DNA from: Fistulifera solaris
Taxonomy: Eukaryota; Bacillariophyta; Bacillariophyceae; Naviculales; Stauroneidaceae
DNA length: 64,000 nucleotides
Direction of reading: 5' to 3'
Assembly (NCBI GenBank): GCA_030295235.1
Contig: AP026146.1
Location: 62,001 to 126,000, forward strand
This document shows, piece by piece, positions 23,599 through 33,200 of this stretch. Under the pieces are notes generated by a model. It did not search any database and had not been told where the DNA came from. It saw nothing but the letters and a program-made list of their open reading frames with translations. How positions within the stretch are numbered: position 1 is the first letter of the stretch; each line of letters opens with the position of its first letter. The translations under genes were made by a program, and so were the position numbers.

Positions 23599-24570
23599 CT
23601 ACATTACTCTTCACGCTTATTTACTTTATAAAGACACCATTTTCTTTGATTCAACATCTGGCAATGTGCTTGCTATGTACGCGCATGCACATGCAGAAAA
23701 GCAAAACCCAGTCAGGGACACGAAGCACATAGTTCTATTATTATCATCTAGTGTCTTCTATATCATCATAGCTTTACTTAGATAGCCCTAGATTTTAGCC
23801 AAAGTGTTGAGCAAGGGAGCGTAGCTCTTTCCTTCCATCATTCCCATCTCTCCCGCCATTATAGGTGGGAATGCAACAACCCAAAATGGTCCGGGATGAG
23901 AGTCTTCGTTGGGTAAGTGCAGGGCAACTACAAATGGAGATATTCTTGGGTGTAATGATGTATAATTTCCACATCGTGGAAAACCTGAAGAGAGTAGATG
24001 TTGCTTGTTGCTTTACCTGGTACGTCACTCATGTAAGGTTATGCGTCGTTGGTGTTAGCCGTTCGCACGGCACACGCACACGCGCTAAAGTTCCACTTTG
24101 ACACCGGTTCGATACTTCGGATCAGAATGTACTATACGCATCCGTTGGCTATAGCACATCAAGTACATGACTGTATCTTTGAACTGCACTTGGAGCAGGA
24201 CGATCAGAAATTTTTCCACCTAAAGAGGCACGATTCACTATCTAACACGCAACACCCAAAGATGAGGTGTACACTCCGAATGTAGGCCAGCACATTCGGG
24301 GATTCGGGTGGCTTCATTGGACAGAGCCACGTGTTGCTAATTATCACATGTCGCCACGACGCGGGAAACCGCAAAGAACAGTCCACGTAAAGTGTCATCG
24401 AACGCATTGCGGCACATTGAATTCCGCAAACAGGCAAATGATCCATTCGTGTGTTTTTCTTTACTCGATCGACGTCGAACGAATCTTGCCTATCTTCTTT
24501 AGAAGAATTCTTCGTTCCTTCCAAAAACCTTTCTCGCGAGTCTCGCGAGATCTCTAAAGAGAGGCATAAG

Positions 24571-24628
<58 letters not shown>

Positions 24629-24693
24629 ATATCTGTCACCGAAAGACTTGATTCTATTCCAGAAGAATCATAAAAAACGCACAGAGCGTCAAC
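23599..24693. other. Non-coding spacer with AG microsatellite
   Basis: No convincing gene. Frames here are short and start at arbitrary codons. The only strong feature is the AG repeat listed separately, just before the small gene at 24694. Confidence 0.4.
24571..24624 (+). repeat. (AG)n dinucleotide microsatellite
   Basis: About 27 uninterrupted AG units lie about 70 bases upstream of the small ORF's ATG, so the tract is probably in its promoter or 5' UTR. Purine/pyrimidine mirror tracts like this can adopt non-B DNA and vary in length. Confidence 0.95.
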
Positions 24694-25089
24694 ATGATTT
24701 CGACGCGGAAGACGATGGAGCCCCGCACTCCTCAACACGTATGGAGAAATAGTGAGAATGCAGTGTTCCATTGTCCTCACCCACCACAACGACACCGAGT
24801 GGAAGAACTACCGGATGAACGATTGTTCCCTCTTTTTCCTTTGCCGTTAGAACAAGAGGAAGATGACGAACGAATGATTGTGCAGTCCTTGCAACGAGTC
24901 TCTCTGCAACCCCGGAAGACGGCTCCCACAAATTGGAAACTGGACACGAGAAGCCCCGAACGACGATCGACCCATCATAATCACTCAGTGCGAGAGTGTC
25001 CCAAGATCCCCTTGAGCGTGGATCCCGAGCATACTTTGCGTGCGCCGTCTTATTATCTTTCCATGAAACCAACTCGGGCATTCATGTGA
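24694..25089 (+). CDS. Small Pro-rich protein (131 aa), unknown
   Basis: ATG at 24694 (AACATGATTTCGACGCG) opens a 131-codon frame. The product is rich in Pro, Arg and Glu. It contains the hydrophobic/acidic motif ERLFPLFPLPLEQEEDDE and ends SYYLSMKPTRAFM. No signal peptide or membrane span is seen. The opposite strand is also open (24689-25081), but its translation lacks any motif and the plus-strand composition is more protein-like. The FP-LP-LEQ motif echoes the small gene at 9327. Confidence 0.45.
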   Translation: MISTRKTMEPRTPQHVWRNSENAVFHCPHPPQRHRVEELPDERLFPLFPLPLEQEEDDERMIVQSLQRVSLQPRKTAPTNWKLDTRSPERRSTHHNHSVRECPKIPLSVDPEHTLRAPSYYLSMKPTRAFM

Positions 25090-25810
25090 GCTAGCTGGGT
25101 TTTATATTCACAGCATTCTGGCTTGTATCTTTTTGTTTCCGTGTCGCAACGATTGTCTTGATTAGCTTATGATGATGATGATGATGTAGAGTTTTGATCC
25201 GAATGTGATTATTAGAAATCGAACATTAATATTTAATGGACAAGTCGTACTAGGTACCCAACGAATAGTAAAAATAGATGTTAGTGAAGAATACACAGTC
25301 GAGTTGCAGCATTTCGTTTCTAGGCGTACAACATAGCAATTGTAACAACCTACTCCGTATATGAGAACAGGTTAAGCCATTCCAAATCAAGCGAATCCAA
25401 CAACGAAAGAGACAAAACGTTGTCATGACACAACGACACGCAGCCATTTCGGCTAGATGAAACAACACAGCTAGGGATGAAAGCTCCTACTAGTCTACGT
25501 GGAGATAGATAGTACACAAAACACCTAGCACTCCGACCAAGGATAAGCCCCAACGTGCACAACATAAAATATTCAGAAAAGTCTCATTTTTGCCATTTCT
25601 TCCAAAAGGAACAAAGGCAACACACACACTTGAGCTTTCTTTGTTGTTTATGACATCAAAAAAGCCACGACGAACCATCATTTCCTATTTGTTCCGTGTC
25701 ACTCCATCAACATCCCAACGATCTTGCGTAAAATCCTCAAATTTTCTCGCACCTTGTTTTTACTAATTTCCGGCTTTTAGATTAAGAAGAATGAAAATGA
25801 TAATAATAAT
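25090..25810. other. Non-coding spacer between convergent genes
   Basis: This lies between the 3' end of the small gene and the 3' end of the eS28 gene. It has a short GATGAT tract near 25168-25186. Nothing else is recognised; open frames are short and shadowed. Confidence 0.4.
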
Positions 25811-26220
25811 TTACCGCAAACGACGTGCTTCACGTTCCCATTCCAACAAGCACAGAATGTCTCCCTCGCGGACGGGTCCCTTGACGTTGCGGACGATGGA
25901 ACGTCCCGTGGTACCACCACCTTCGGCATCCATGAATTCGACACGAACTTGCGTGACATTACCGGTATTACCCGTTCGTCCGAGAACGCGGTTGACTTTG
26001 GCTAATTTGACGGGTTGATCCTGTTGAAAACAAGCAAACGATAAGTTTTTAGTAATGCGGTAAGTGGTGTGAAGAAGGAACGGAACGAAGGTTGTTTTTG
26101 CAATTGCTCGCTCGTTGTAACGGTCGTGCGGGTTCTCTCTGAATCATTTTTTATTTATTTGAAGAAAAGGAACGAAAAAGAGAAAGAATAGATAAAGACG
26201 TCGAAAAGAAAACGTACCAT
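25811..26220 (-). CDS. RPS28: 40S ribosomal protein S28 (eS28)
   Basis: eS28 is a small OB-fold protein of the 40S head near the mRNA exit. Exon 2 (25811-26020) encodes 69 residues including [37 protein letters not shown] and the C-terminus EREARRLR, all diagnostic. Coding exon 1 is only the start codon ATG (26220-26218), directly followed by the donor GTACGT. The intron is 26021-26217 (197 nt, ending AACAG). The total of 70 residues matches the family. A four-residue insert (Gly-rich, EGGGTTGRS) stands where animals have DDTSRS. The intron may carry transcription-boosting signals, as is common in ribosomal protein genes; I found no clear C/D-box snoRNA in it. The gene diverges from the RusA-type gene. 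Confidence 0.93.
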
Positions 26221-26567
26221 GGTTGCTTTGTTGTTGTTCAAAGGATTGTGGGCATTTTATTCGATAACACAAAACAAGGGGCGAATGGAGGAACGCCTCA
26301 AACGGATGTGCAGACAGACGAGCGGACGGCTGAACGAGGATTGGACAGAGGGACAGACAATGTCAGATATGAGTGAGTATTGCATTGGTTTTCGTTTTTC
26401 GTAATCCACCTTTGCGTACCGTTCCGACATTGTTTCATGCCGCTTTTGCGGTTGGATGAAAATAGACGCGATCATCGGAACCTATTTTTTTGGGCTTCGA
26501 AGGAACAAAAAGGCAATTGTGCATTGCCTTACTTTCATTATTAGAGCGAACGAAGCTCCCAGTTACT
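26221..26567. promoter_or_regulatory. Divergent promoter, RPS28 / RusA-like gene
   Basis: About 350 bp separate the start codons of two outward genes. There is no recognised TATA box or factor motif. A strong ribosomal-protein promoter is expected here. Confidence 0.4.
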
Positions 26568-27386
26568 ATGAAATATGGTTTACTTCTTTGTTCCTTGTCT
26601 TGTTGGACGGAAGGATGGATGCATTCTGTTTCAAGTAGCCGAAGAAATTACGACAGCAAGTCGCTGAAGACCCTTCGACACTCCAACACTTCAAACAACG
26701 CCATTTCGACGACGACTCGTGAACCTTCCGAGAGAAAATCAAAAAAGAAAACTGAAACAAGTATCAAATCAACGACACCACTGTTTTGGTACAATGCTTC
26801 GGATCCTACCGTCTTTCATTATCACAATAATACTACCACTCTCACCGGTCTGACGTTCCGCATTCGCGGCAATCCCCTACCGTTGCAACGACACCGTCAA
26901 ACCCGACGTGGATTTGTGTACAATCCGTCCTCCATAGCCCAAACGGTCTTTCGACAAGTCCTGGAAACCCAACTGGTATCCCTACCAGAAACACCACTGT
27001 TCCAGGATAATATTCCCCTCCACATGTCTTGTCATTTCTATATGAAACGATCCTTGTCTGATTTTGTCGCCCAAACGCGTGGACGACCTTTGAAAACGGC
27101 AGCCGCCACCGTGTTGTCCACACGGACTCCCGATGTCGATAATTTGGCCAAATTTGTTTTGGATTCTTTGAATGGTTTGTTGTATGCGGACGATCAACAG
27201 ATTGTGTCCTTGTCCGTTCAGAAACTCCGAGACAATGAAGGAGAGTGTTGGGGTTACACGGATGTACATGTATCAGTTGTGAGTAATAAGGACGGGAGTT
27301 CTTTGTTGTTGATGGATGATCTAGATGCCATCCGTCATGTACAAGTATTTCCAACAAATCAACATGGGTTGCAAACTAATCAGTAA
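26568..27386 (+). CDS. RusA-family Holliday junction resolvase-like protein
   Basis: RusA enzymes are phage/bacterial dimers that cut four-way DNA junctions. The C-terminal half holds the signature TPDVDNLAKFVLDSLNGLLY followed by ADDQQIVSLSVQK; the D-x-D-N and D-D acids are the metal ligands of the family. The first residues, MKYGLLLCSLSCW, are hydrophobic and precede a basic Ser/Arg-rich stretch. This suggests an organelle or ER-routed presequence, although the diatom plastid Phe motif is not evident. Full length is 272 residues against about 120 for E. coli RusA, the excess being N-terminal. The gene is intact and without introns, which fits acquisition from bacteria, phage or an organelle-linked source; this is inference. 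A start at the TTG/ATG further upstream is less likely. Confidence 0.75.
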   Translation: MKYGLLLCSLSCWTEGWMHSVSSSRRNYDSKSLKTLRHSNTSNNAISTTTREPSERKSKKKTETSIKSTTPLFWYNASDPTVFHYHNNTTTLTGLTFRIRGNPLPLQRHRQTRRGFVYNPSSIAQTVFRQVLETQLVSLPETPLFQDNIPLHMSCHFYMKRSLSDFVAQTRGRPLKTAAATVLSTRTPDVDNLAKFVLDSLNGLLYADDQQIVSLSVQKLRDNEGECWGYTDVHVSVVSNKDGSSLLLMDDLDAIRHVQVFPTNQHGLQTNQ

Positions 27387-27784
27387 CACATGTCTAGAAT
27401 TCTGCTCTTTTGTATTCATTATTCATGTGCTACGGTGTCGATTTCTTTTGAATAGTAACGTTCGAGCGGCGTCAAGGCCGAGCGTGAAGCAACTATATTA
27501 TAGCGTTAGCGAACGCTCCTCCAAGATGCGCCTTGACGTGAAGCGTCAACGGAAAAACCAAAATGTCATCACAATTGTATACTGCACTCTACTCCACGCG
27601 AGTCAGACAGCAAGACGTTTTCCCTCCTTTTTTTCGTTTCCTCGCAAACACGGCACCCTCGCGTCCCTTGTTGTCATTCTTCATCAACTTTTCTCCCCTT
27701 TATATCAAACCGCTCTCTTTCTTTCAACACAACACAAACGAACAGCTCATAAATAAATAAATAAACACAAAGCACAATATAGGT
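27387..27784. promoter_or_regulatory. Spacer and promoter of PSF2 gene
   Basis: This holds the 3' UTR of the RusA-like gene and the 5' region of the GINS gene. An inverted-repeat-like pair of words (GCGTCAAGGCC near 27470 and GCGCCTTGACGTG near 27528) could form a hairpin of about ten base pairs. No other feature was seen. Confidence 0.35.
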
Positions 27785-28446
27785 ATGAACACAGCACAAT
27801 CATCACTGTTGTTACCGGCCGCCGGACAAGACGGATCGTCCTTTCGGGCTTCCTTTTCCGCCGAAGAAACGTTGATACAGGTGATTCCCGATTTCACGGC
27901 CTCTCCCACATTCATGGCGGGTGTTCCGGCTACAGTTCCTCTGTGGCAAGCAGAATTGTTGCAAACACGTTCGTTGGGTCGCATTGTCTTGCCGGAATGG
28001 TTATCCGTTGATAAATTGCGTCCGATTTTGCAACAAGAAAAGACCCAGCCTTTATTAACGACATCCTTGCCTTTTTATTACTACGAAATTACACGGAAAC
28101 TCACCAATCGACCTCGACATGACGACACAAATCCCGATGTTTTGCGTTTGTTGGTGGAAGACATTTTTCAAGTGCGGGTCGAGAAATTGCGACAACAATT
28201 TCCGGCCTATCTCGCATTAATGGAAGATCAAGAAATCCCCAAAGTCGATGTTCCCGGAATTGCCAGTGCGGAACTGGCACTTTTGGGACCCTTTTATTGC
28301 AAGCACTCGGAGATCGGGCGTTGTTGTTGCATCAAAAGGAAACGACCACGACGACGAAGAAGAATGATTCTGTAGAGGAGGGTGGGGAAAGTATCGTCGG
28401 TGAACCCATTCGACCCAAAGTTCCTCTGCGACGCTTTCGGCGTTAG
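27785..28446 (+). CDS. PSF2: GINS complex subunit Psf2
   Basis: Psf2 is part of the GINS tetramer, which with Cdc45 and MCM2-7 forms the replicative helicase (CMG). Family features: the N-terminal strand FSAEETLIQVIPDF, VPATVPLWQAELL, ILPEW-type segment RIVLPEWLSVDKL, then LPFYYYEITRKL and LVEDIFQVRVEKLR. The frame slips by one base at T run 28292-28295; in the next frame the protein continues LLGPFLLQALGDRALLLHQK, the expected last helix, and ends PLRRFRR at the TAG 28444-28446. The corrected product is about 220 residues, slightly longer than fungal or animal Psf2 owing to a Thr/Lys/Glu-rich linker before the C-terminal PLRRFRR. The neighbouring RusA-type gene is also DNA-related, but nothing shows co-regulation. 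Confidence 0.85.
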
Positions 28447-29012
28447 TCGTATCAGTTGTGGTCGTGTTCGAATGCAATGGAAGTGACTCTATTGGGGACT
28501 TGGTTGATCGATCGACGATTTAGGAGTAGGTGCGATTCCGGATAAAAGACGCGATCTCATTCTGTCGCAGCCCCCTGTTCGGGGGCGGTAGTTAGTGCAA
28601 AACGAAGTTCTAATGAATAATAGTGGTCAAAAACACGAGATAACGACTTGCAGGCATAGTAGGCATACTAGGGGCGACCTCTCCTTCACTGTTTTCCGTC
28701 CTCCGAAGTCACTTTTCAATCGGTAAATCATCATCGAAGAAAAAAAGGGCCTTTACGGATGAGTCACGTGACGTTGAGTGAGAGTTTGAGACCGAACTTG
28801 TGTGCGTTCCTTTACAGCGACCGGAGATACGCGATTTACGAAATAGATGAAAAATGTACACACTCGTCGTTATAAATTACGTAAGGAGGAGAAAGGTCAC
28901 TTTCTCCTTTCGTGACAGGACTCGCCATCGTCGCAAAATAAGAAGAACAATAACCAAGAGAGAAAAAAAGAACAAATTGGTTTTTTCCTTGAGCTCGATC
29001 GACAGTTGCTGA
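28447..29012. other. Non-coding spacer
   Basis: Between Psf2 and a minus-strand small gene. It holds the hairpin listed separately and otherwise nothing recognised. Confidence 0.4.
28570..28586 (+). other. Perfect GC hairpin
   Basis: GCCCCC, loop TGTTC, GGGGGC: six perfect GC pairs about 125 bases past the Psf2 stop. It could be a 3' UTR structure in Psf2 mRNA; no role is established. Confidence 0.5.
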
Positions 29013-29426
29013 TCAGCTCGCCTTTTTGTTGAAATCCAAAATCGTTCTTGCTTCACGAATGCGCTCCAAGTCTCCACTGGCCTGTGCCGCTTCCAGTTCT
29101 TCCTCGGCGGCCATATCCAACATTCTCGTCGTTGCATACTGATCCAAAAAGGCGATATTGTTCGGAAGGTTGTATGGCTTTCCCAGACATCCTTGACACT
29201 TGTTATTCCATTGAAGACGCGGGTAGAGCAGTGTCGGAAAGGGCCTTCTTCGTGTGTCAAAACAGTCGTTACTGAGATAGTCTGTCATTGGGCTGCTGTT
29301 TTCGTCGGCGCTGCAGTTCTTGCACATGAAGGAATGTTCGTCGGCAGAAGGATGATACGTATGACGAGGGTCTTGTTGCTGTTGATGATGAGATGGATCG
29401 CTGTAAATATGTCGTTTCTCAATCAT
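29013..29426 (-). CDS. Small Cys-containing protein (137 aa), unknown
   Basis: ATG at 29426 opens a 137-codon frame. The N-terminal third is His/Gln-rich, followed by CKNCSADENSS and, about 45 residues later, CQGC. The four cysteines in two C-x2-C pairs could bind one zinc ion. The C-terminal part is a likely helix: LDMAAEEELEAAQASGDLER. No known domain is recognised. The frame is intact and its composition is protein-like, so I consider it a real gene with modest confidence. Confidence 0.5.
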   Translation of the reverse strand: MIEKRHIYSDPSHHQQQQDPRHTYHPSADEHSFMCKNCSADENSSPMTDYLSNDCFDTRRRPFPTLLYPRLQWNNKCQGCLGKPYNLPNNIAFLDQYATTRMLDMAAEEELEAAQASGDLERIREARTILDFNKKAS

Positions 29427-30225
29427 GATTTGAAGAAAATAATGAACGTTTGTGTTAAGATGATCACTTCATTGAATGTGGTGATTTAGAAGAGTATTTA
29501 TGAGACTTTTTGACAGGTCAGTTTTTCGCTTCATTGATTTGTTTGAACGGAACGAAAAAGTATCGTGTCTGGGATGTTACACAAAAACGCAAGACTGCTC
29601 TCTGGCACTGTGTACCATAATTATTATTTCGTGCAACTTGCGAACCCACGTGGTGGGCATCACGAATCGTGAAATTCGAATTTAAAACGACAGTGGCGTT
29701 AAGTGTAGACAAGGCTCGACAGGCGCGAAGCCAATTCCGTCTTAGAAAGCGTATCACGCGTTTTTGGAAAAAGAGACGAAAAAGGAAGGATCCCGTGTCT
29801 CACTTTGGGAGAGCTCTTTTCTTCTCGTTCTTTTGTTCGGTCCTGTGCTCGCTCGAAGTCGATAGTACTAAGTATCAAGTATTTTATGAAACAGAATGTT
29901 CGACGACGACTCGTGACCTGACGAAAGCGATCCGGGATATAACGGTTTTGCTTCGTTGACCTTCTTCGAACATGCCTCTTGTCTCTAAATTACTTTGTAT
30001 TTCGAAGATGCAGATGGCCGAAAAGTTTGCACTGTCAAGTGCACGTCTCCAAGGTATTCTCCGCCTACGGAGTTGTGCGTCTTATACTCCATAGATATTT
30101 CAGCATTTCGAACCATCTGTTACTTGAAACTTACGGACAACGCCATGGCAATCCGTGGTCTCGTTTGATTCCATAAACTTTAACCTTTACATAATTTTTA
30201 CGCTTATTTATGGTCAGACACCAAA
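29427..30225. other. Non-coding spacer
   Basis: It contains the promoter side of the small minus-strand gene and the 3' side of the large minus-strand gene. A 96-codon plus-strand frame at 29669 starts at GTG and shows no motif. Nothing else was seen. Confidence 0.4.
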
Positions 30226-33200
30226 TTAGCTGGATCGAATGTTATTCAGCATGTTCAATGCTTCATCTCCGACCTGGCTCCAAAGAACAACGGAGTGGTC
30301 CAAAAATTCATTACAGCTTGCTATAGTCGACCACATCTCAAGAAAAAGTAGCTTTCTTTCGGCGGTGTCCAAGTCCGACTGAACCTCATGCGTTGCATAG
30401 TACTGTCCATAGAAGCCGAGAGCAGCCTGTTTCGTTTCATCGGATACCTTCAACTTTGTCTCAGATAATACACTTCTGACATTCGTGCTCAAGGTAGCTG
30501 CTGTCGTCAGGGTCACCCAAAACGAGTTTTGAAGACCAGAGTTGGCGTTGCCTGCAGCTGAAACCATGTTAGAAGCAAGCCGTCCGATAACCACTTTCTG
30601 TTCGGGAACACGGCTGAGCATTTGCGCATACGCTGTCAAGAAGGTGCGCTGCGCTATCTCCGAAACCTTCACGACGGCGTCTTTGATCAATGCATCCTTC
30701 GCAGCAAGATCCTTTCCGTACGGACCATGCGACGCCATGAACGCTTCTCTGCCTGTAGTCGACATCTGCATGGCAAGGGAACTCATTGCAAGTACATGCT
30801 GTCTTAAATGTTGTATCAATACAGATGGCATTTGTTCGAGCTGCAACTTTGCGACCTCCTTAGCTGTGTTACAAAGAGATGAAAGTAAAATGAGCAAATG
30901 CAGATGTTCGGGGAAGAGCGTCATCGGTGCGGGGTAGAGTCCGTGAGATGCAAGCACGGCTTCTCTTGCACTATCGGACCACTGATTTGGTGAGTAAACG
31001 ATCCGCAGTAACGGTTCAACGTTTATTGTTACTGGTGAAACAACCAATGACTTGAAATGAGCTCCATGAGAGATCTGAAACGCCTCCTTTGTTTCGTTAG
31101 ACACTTTCAAGGGCACACGAAGTTCGTTGAGCATCCGACATAGAGTCGATTGGATTACAGTGTGATCAGGCAGCAAGTTTGTGATATTGGCTCGATAAGT
31201 CGATAAGACCAATGGTTTCGACAGTACCCCATGCGACGTAATAAAAGCATCCTTGGCGGTCTCAGACAAAATCAAAGGTTTTGTCATTGCCGAAAGTAGT
31301 TGCTTCATTCTCGTTTGCAGTGGCGTGGAGGCAGTCTCTTGGTAGAACGCCCACGATCCATAATGTAATCCAAATGGGCCAAGGGCAGCCTGCTCAATAT
31401 CTTTCAAAGTTGTCATTTTCATATCAAGCGAAAAATGTTTACTATTCACCTTCAACGGCGTTGACACGAGCCTTCTCGCTTCCAAAATGAGGCCATGGAG
31501 TTGAAGAAGAACTGATTTAGATAGATCAGATACTTTTCGTTGCGCTCGATTGTTTACTGCAAGAGAACTGTCTGCACTCGTCGAGTTTTGCAAAACTGAG
31601 CTCGCAAATAGTTCGACAACCGAAGTCTGTTTGACAATACATGATTCACTCGGCTCTTTAATTTCCACTAGCGTAGCTTTGAAGATGACCGGCAGACCTG
31701 TGTCAATAAAGCTGGTGCCATCAAAGCCAAAGATGGGTGCATCCTTAGCAACGTTCGTCACGTTGAGATGTTCACTTTCGACTGACTCAGATATGAACAG
31801 ACCCTGGAAGATCGAGCTGGCGACACCAGTCTCCGAGTCGGTACAGAAATTGTCGAAATTAAAGCGGCTCGGCTGCTCGGCAAGATTAGACACATTGGAT
31901 AGTTCGCTTTCCTCTGGGGCGGAGTCGAGCACGCTTTCTTCTATGAGGCTGCTAGTATCGCATTTCAACGAGATTGATACAGTCTCAGTGCTCTCCAATG
32001 CGGATGGCTTTGTATGTCCCCCAAGGAACTCGGCACTTTGCCAAGGCCAGGAACGGTGAAGCAATAGAACCCCTCCGCATAGTAGGAAGATAGACGCTTT
32101 TCCAATGAATGTCCCTTTTCGTGACGCAGTGATCTCTGATAAATTGTCAAGCGGCTGCCGGGCAGAAATTGAGCTAAGTGTTAGATCAATGTGAGCCTCA
32201 TCATCATCAGCGGCACTGGTGTCGTCGAAAGTAAGCGTGTCAAGTTGTAGGATGCCGGGTATATCATCGTCTTCTTCTTGAAGCTTTGGTACGTCATTGA
32301 CAGAACAAGAGGACTCGTCATGTTCATCATGTTTCACGCTTCCTTGATCATACAAATCCTTTGTATCGGGTTTGACTTCGCCCTGTTGATCTTCTTCACG
32401 ATCCTCGGTGCGGTAACTGACATCGGAGTCGTCTGACTCTTGATCGACGAGCAATTCTTCAAGAGAATGTGCAGCGGAATCGCATTGTAAGATTTCTTCG
32501 TCAGTCACAACAGCTGGATCTTCTTCAACGATAAAATTGACTGGAGACGGAAAATGAGAAGGTTCTTCGGATGCTCCTTCGCTTGCCTCGTTGACACCAG
32601 ATGTATCTAGCTTGGTTTCGGACTTTGTCTGGATTATTTCTACCGACAGCGGAGCTTCCACGAAGCTGGCTTCGTTCACCAGAAAAATTGCTTGACTAGT
32701 TGTTGCGCCGTCACGTTCGTCATCGAGTACGGAAGCATGTATCTCAAACTCATCGAGAACGTGTCCATCCAACGCGACTTCGTTACAATTCTGGTCAATC
32801 ACACTCCTTTCAGGTTCACCGGCCTCTTCGAAGTTACCTCCTTCGTGTAAATGCAATTCGATGGGTCCACTGGTATCTCTGCTATCACTCTGGTCAGCAA
32901 CTTCGTCTCTACCATCAACGTTGTATTCTTCTTCATCTGTCAGTCGCACGCGGGATAGCATGTCGACCTTCTCGTCGATTTCTTGGTCGGAGGCATCCTG
33001 AGTCGTTTCAGCGGTTACATCTGCGTCGACCCGCTTCTGTGCGGACTCGAGAGAGACCTCACAAATGGGGACTTCTGCTTTAACCGAATGATCTTCTTCG
33101 ATAATTTCCGTTGCATGACCTGGCACGTTGTCACCATCTGGAAGCTCGACAATGTTCGACACTTCATTGCATGCCAGCTGATTCTCCGAAGTTTCATCGA

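Noticed and set aside
24571-24624. AG tract as part of a coding repeat
   Set aside because: Frames through it give only RE/ER or SL/LS repeats and do not join the small gene's frame.
26021-26217. snoRNA in the RPS28 intron
   Set aside because: No matching C and D boxes or H/ACA layout could be found by eye.
29669-29959. 96-codon basic frame
   Set aside because: Starts at GTG and shows no recognisable feature.
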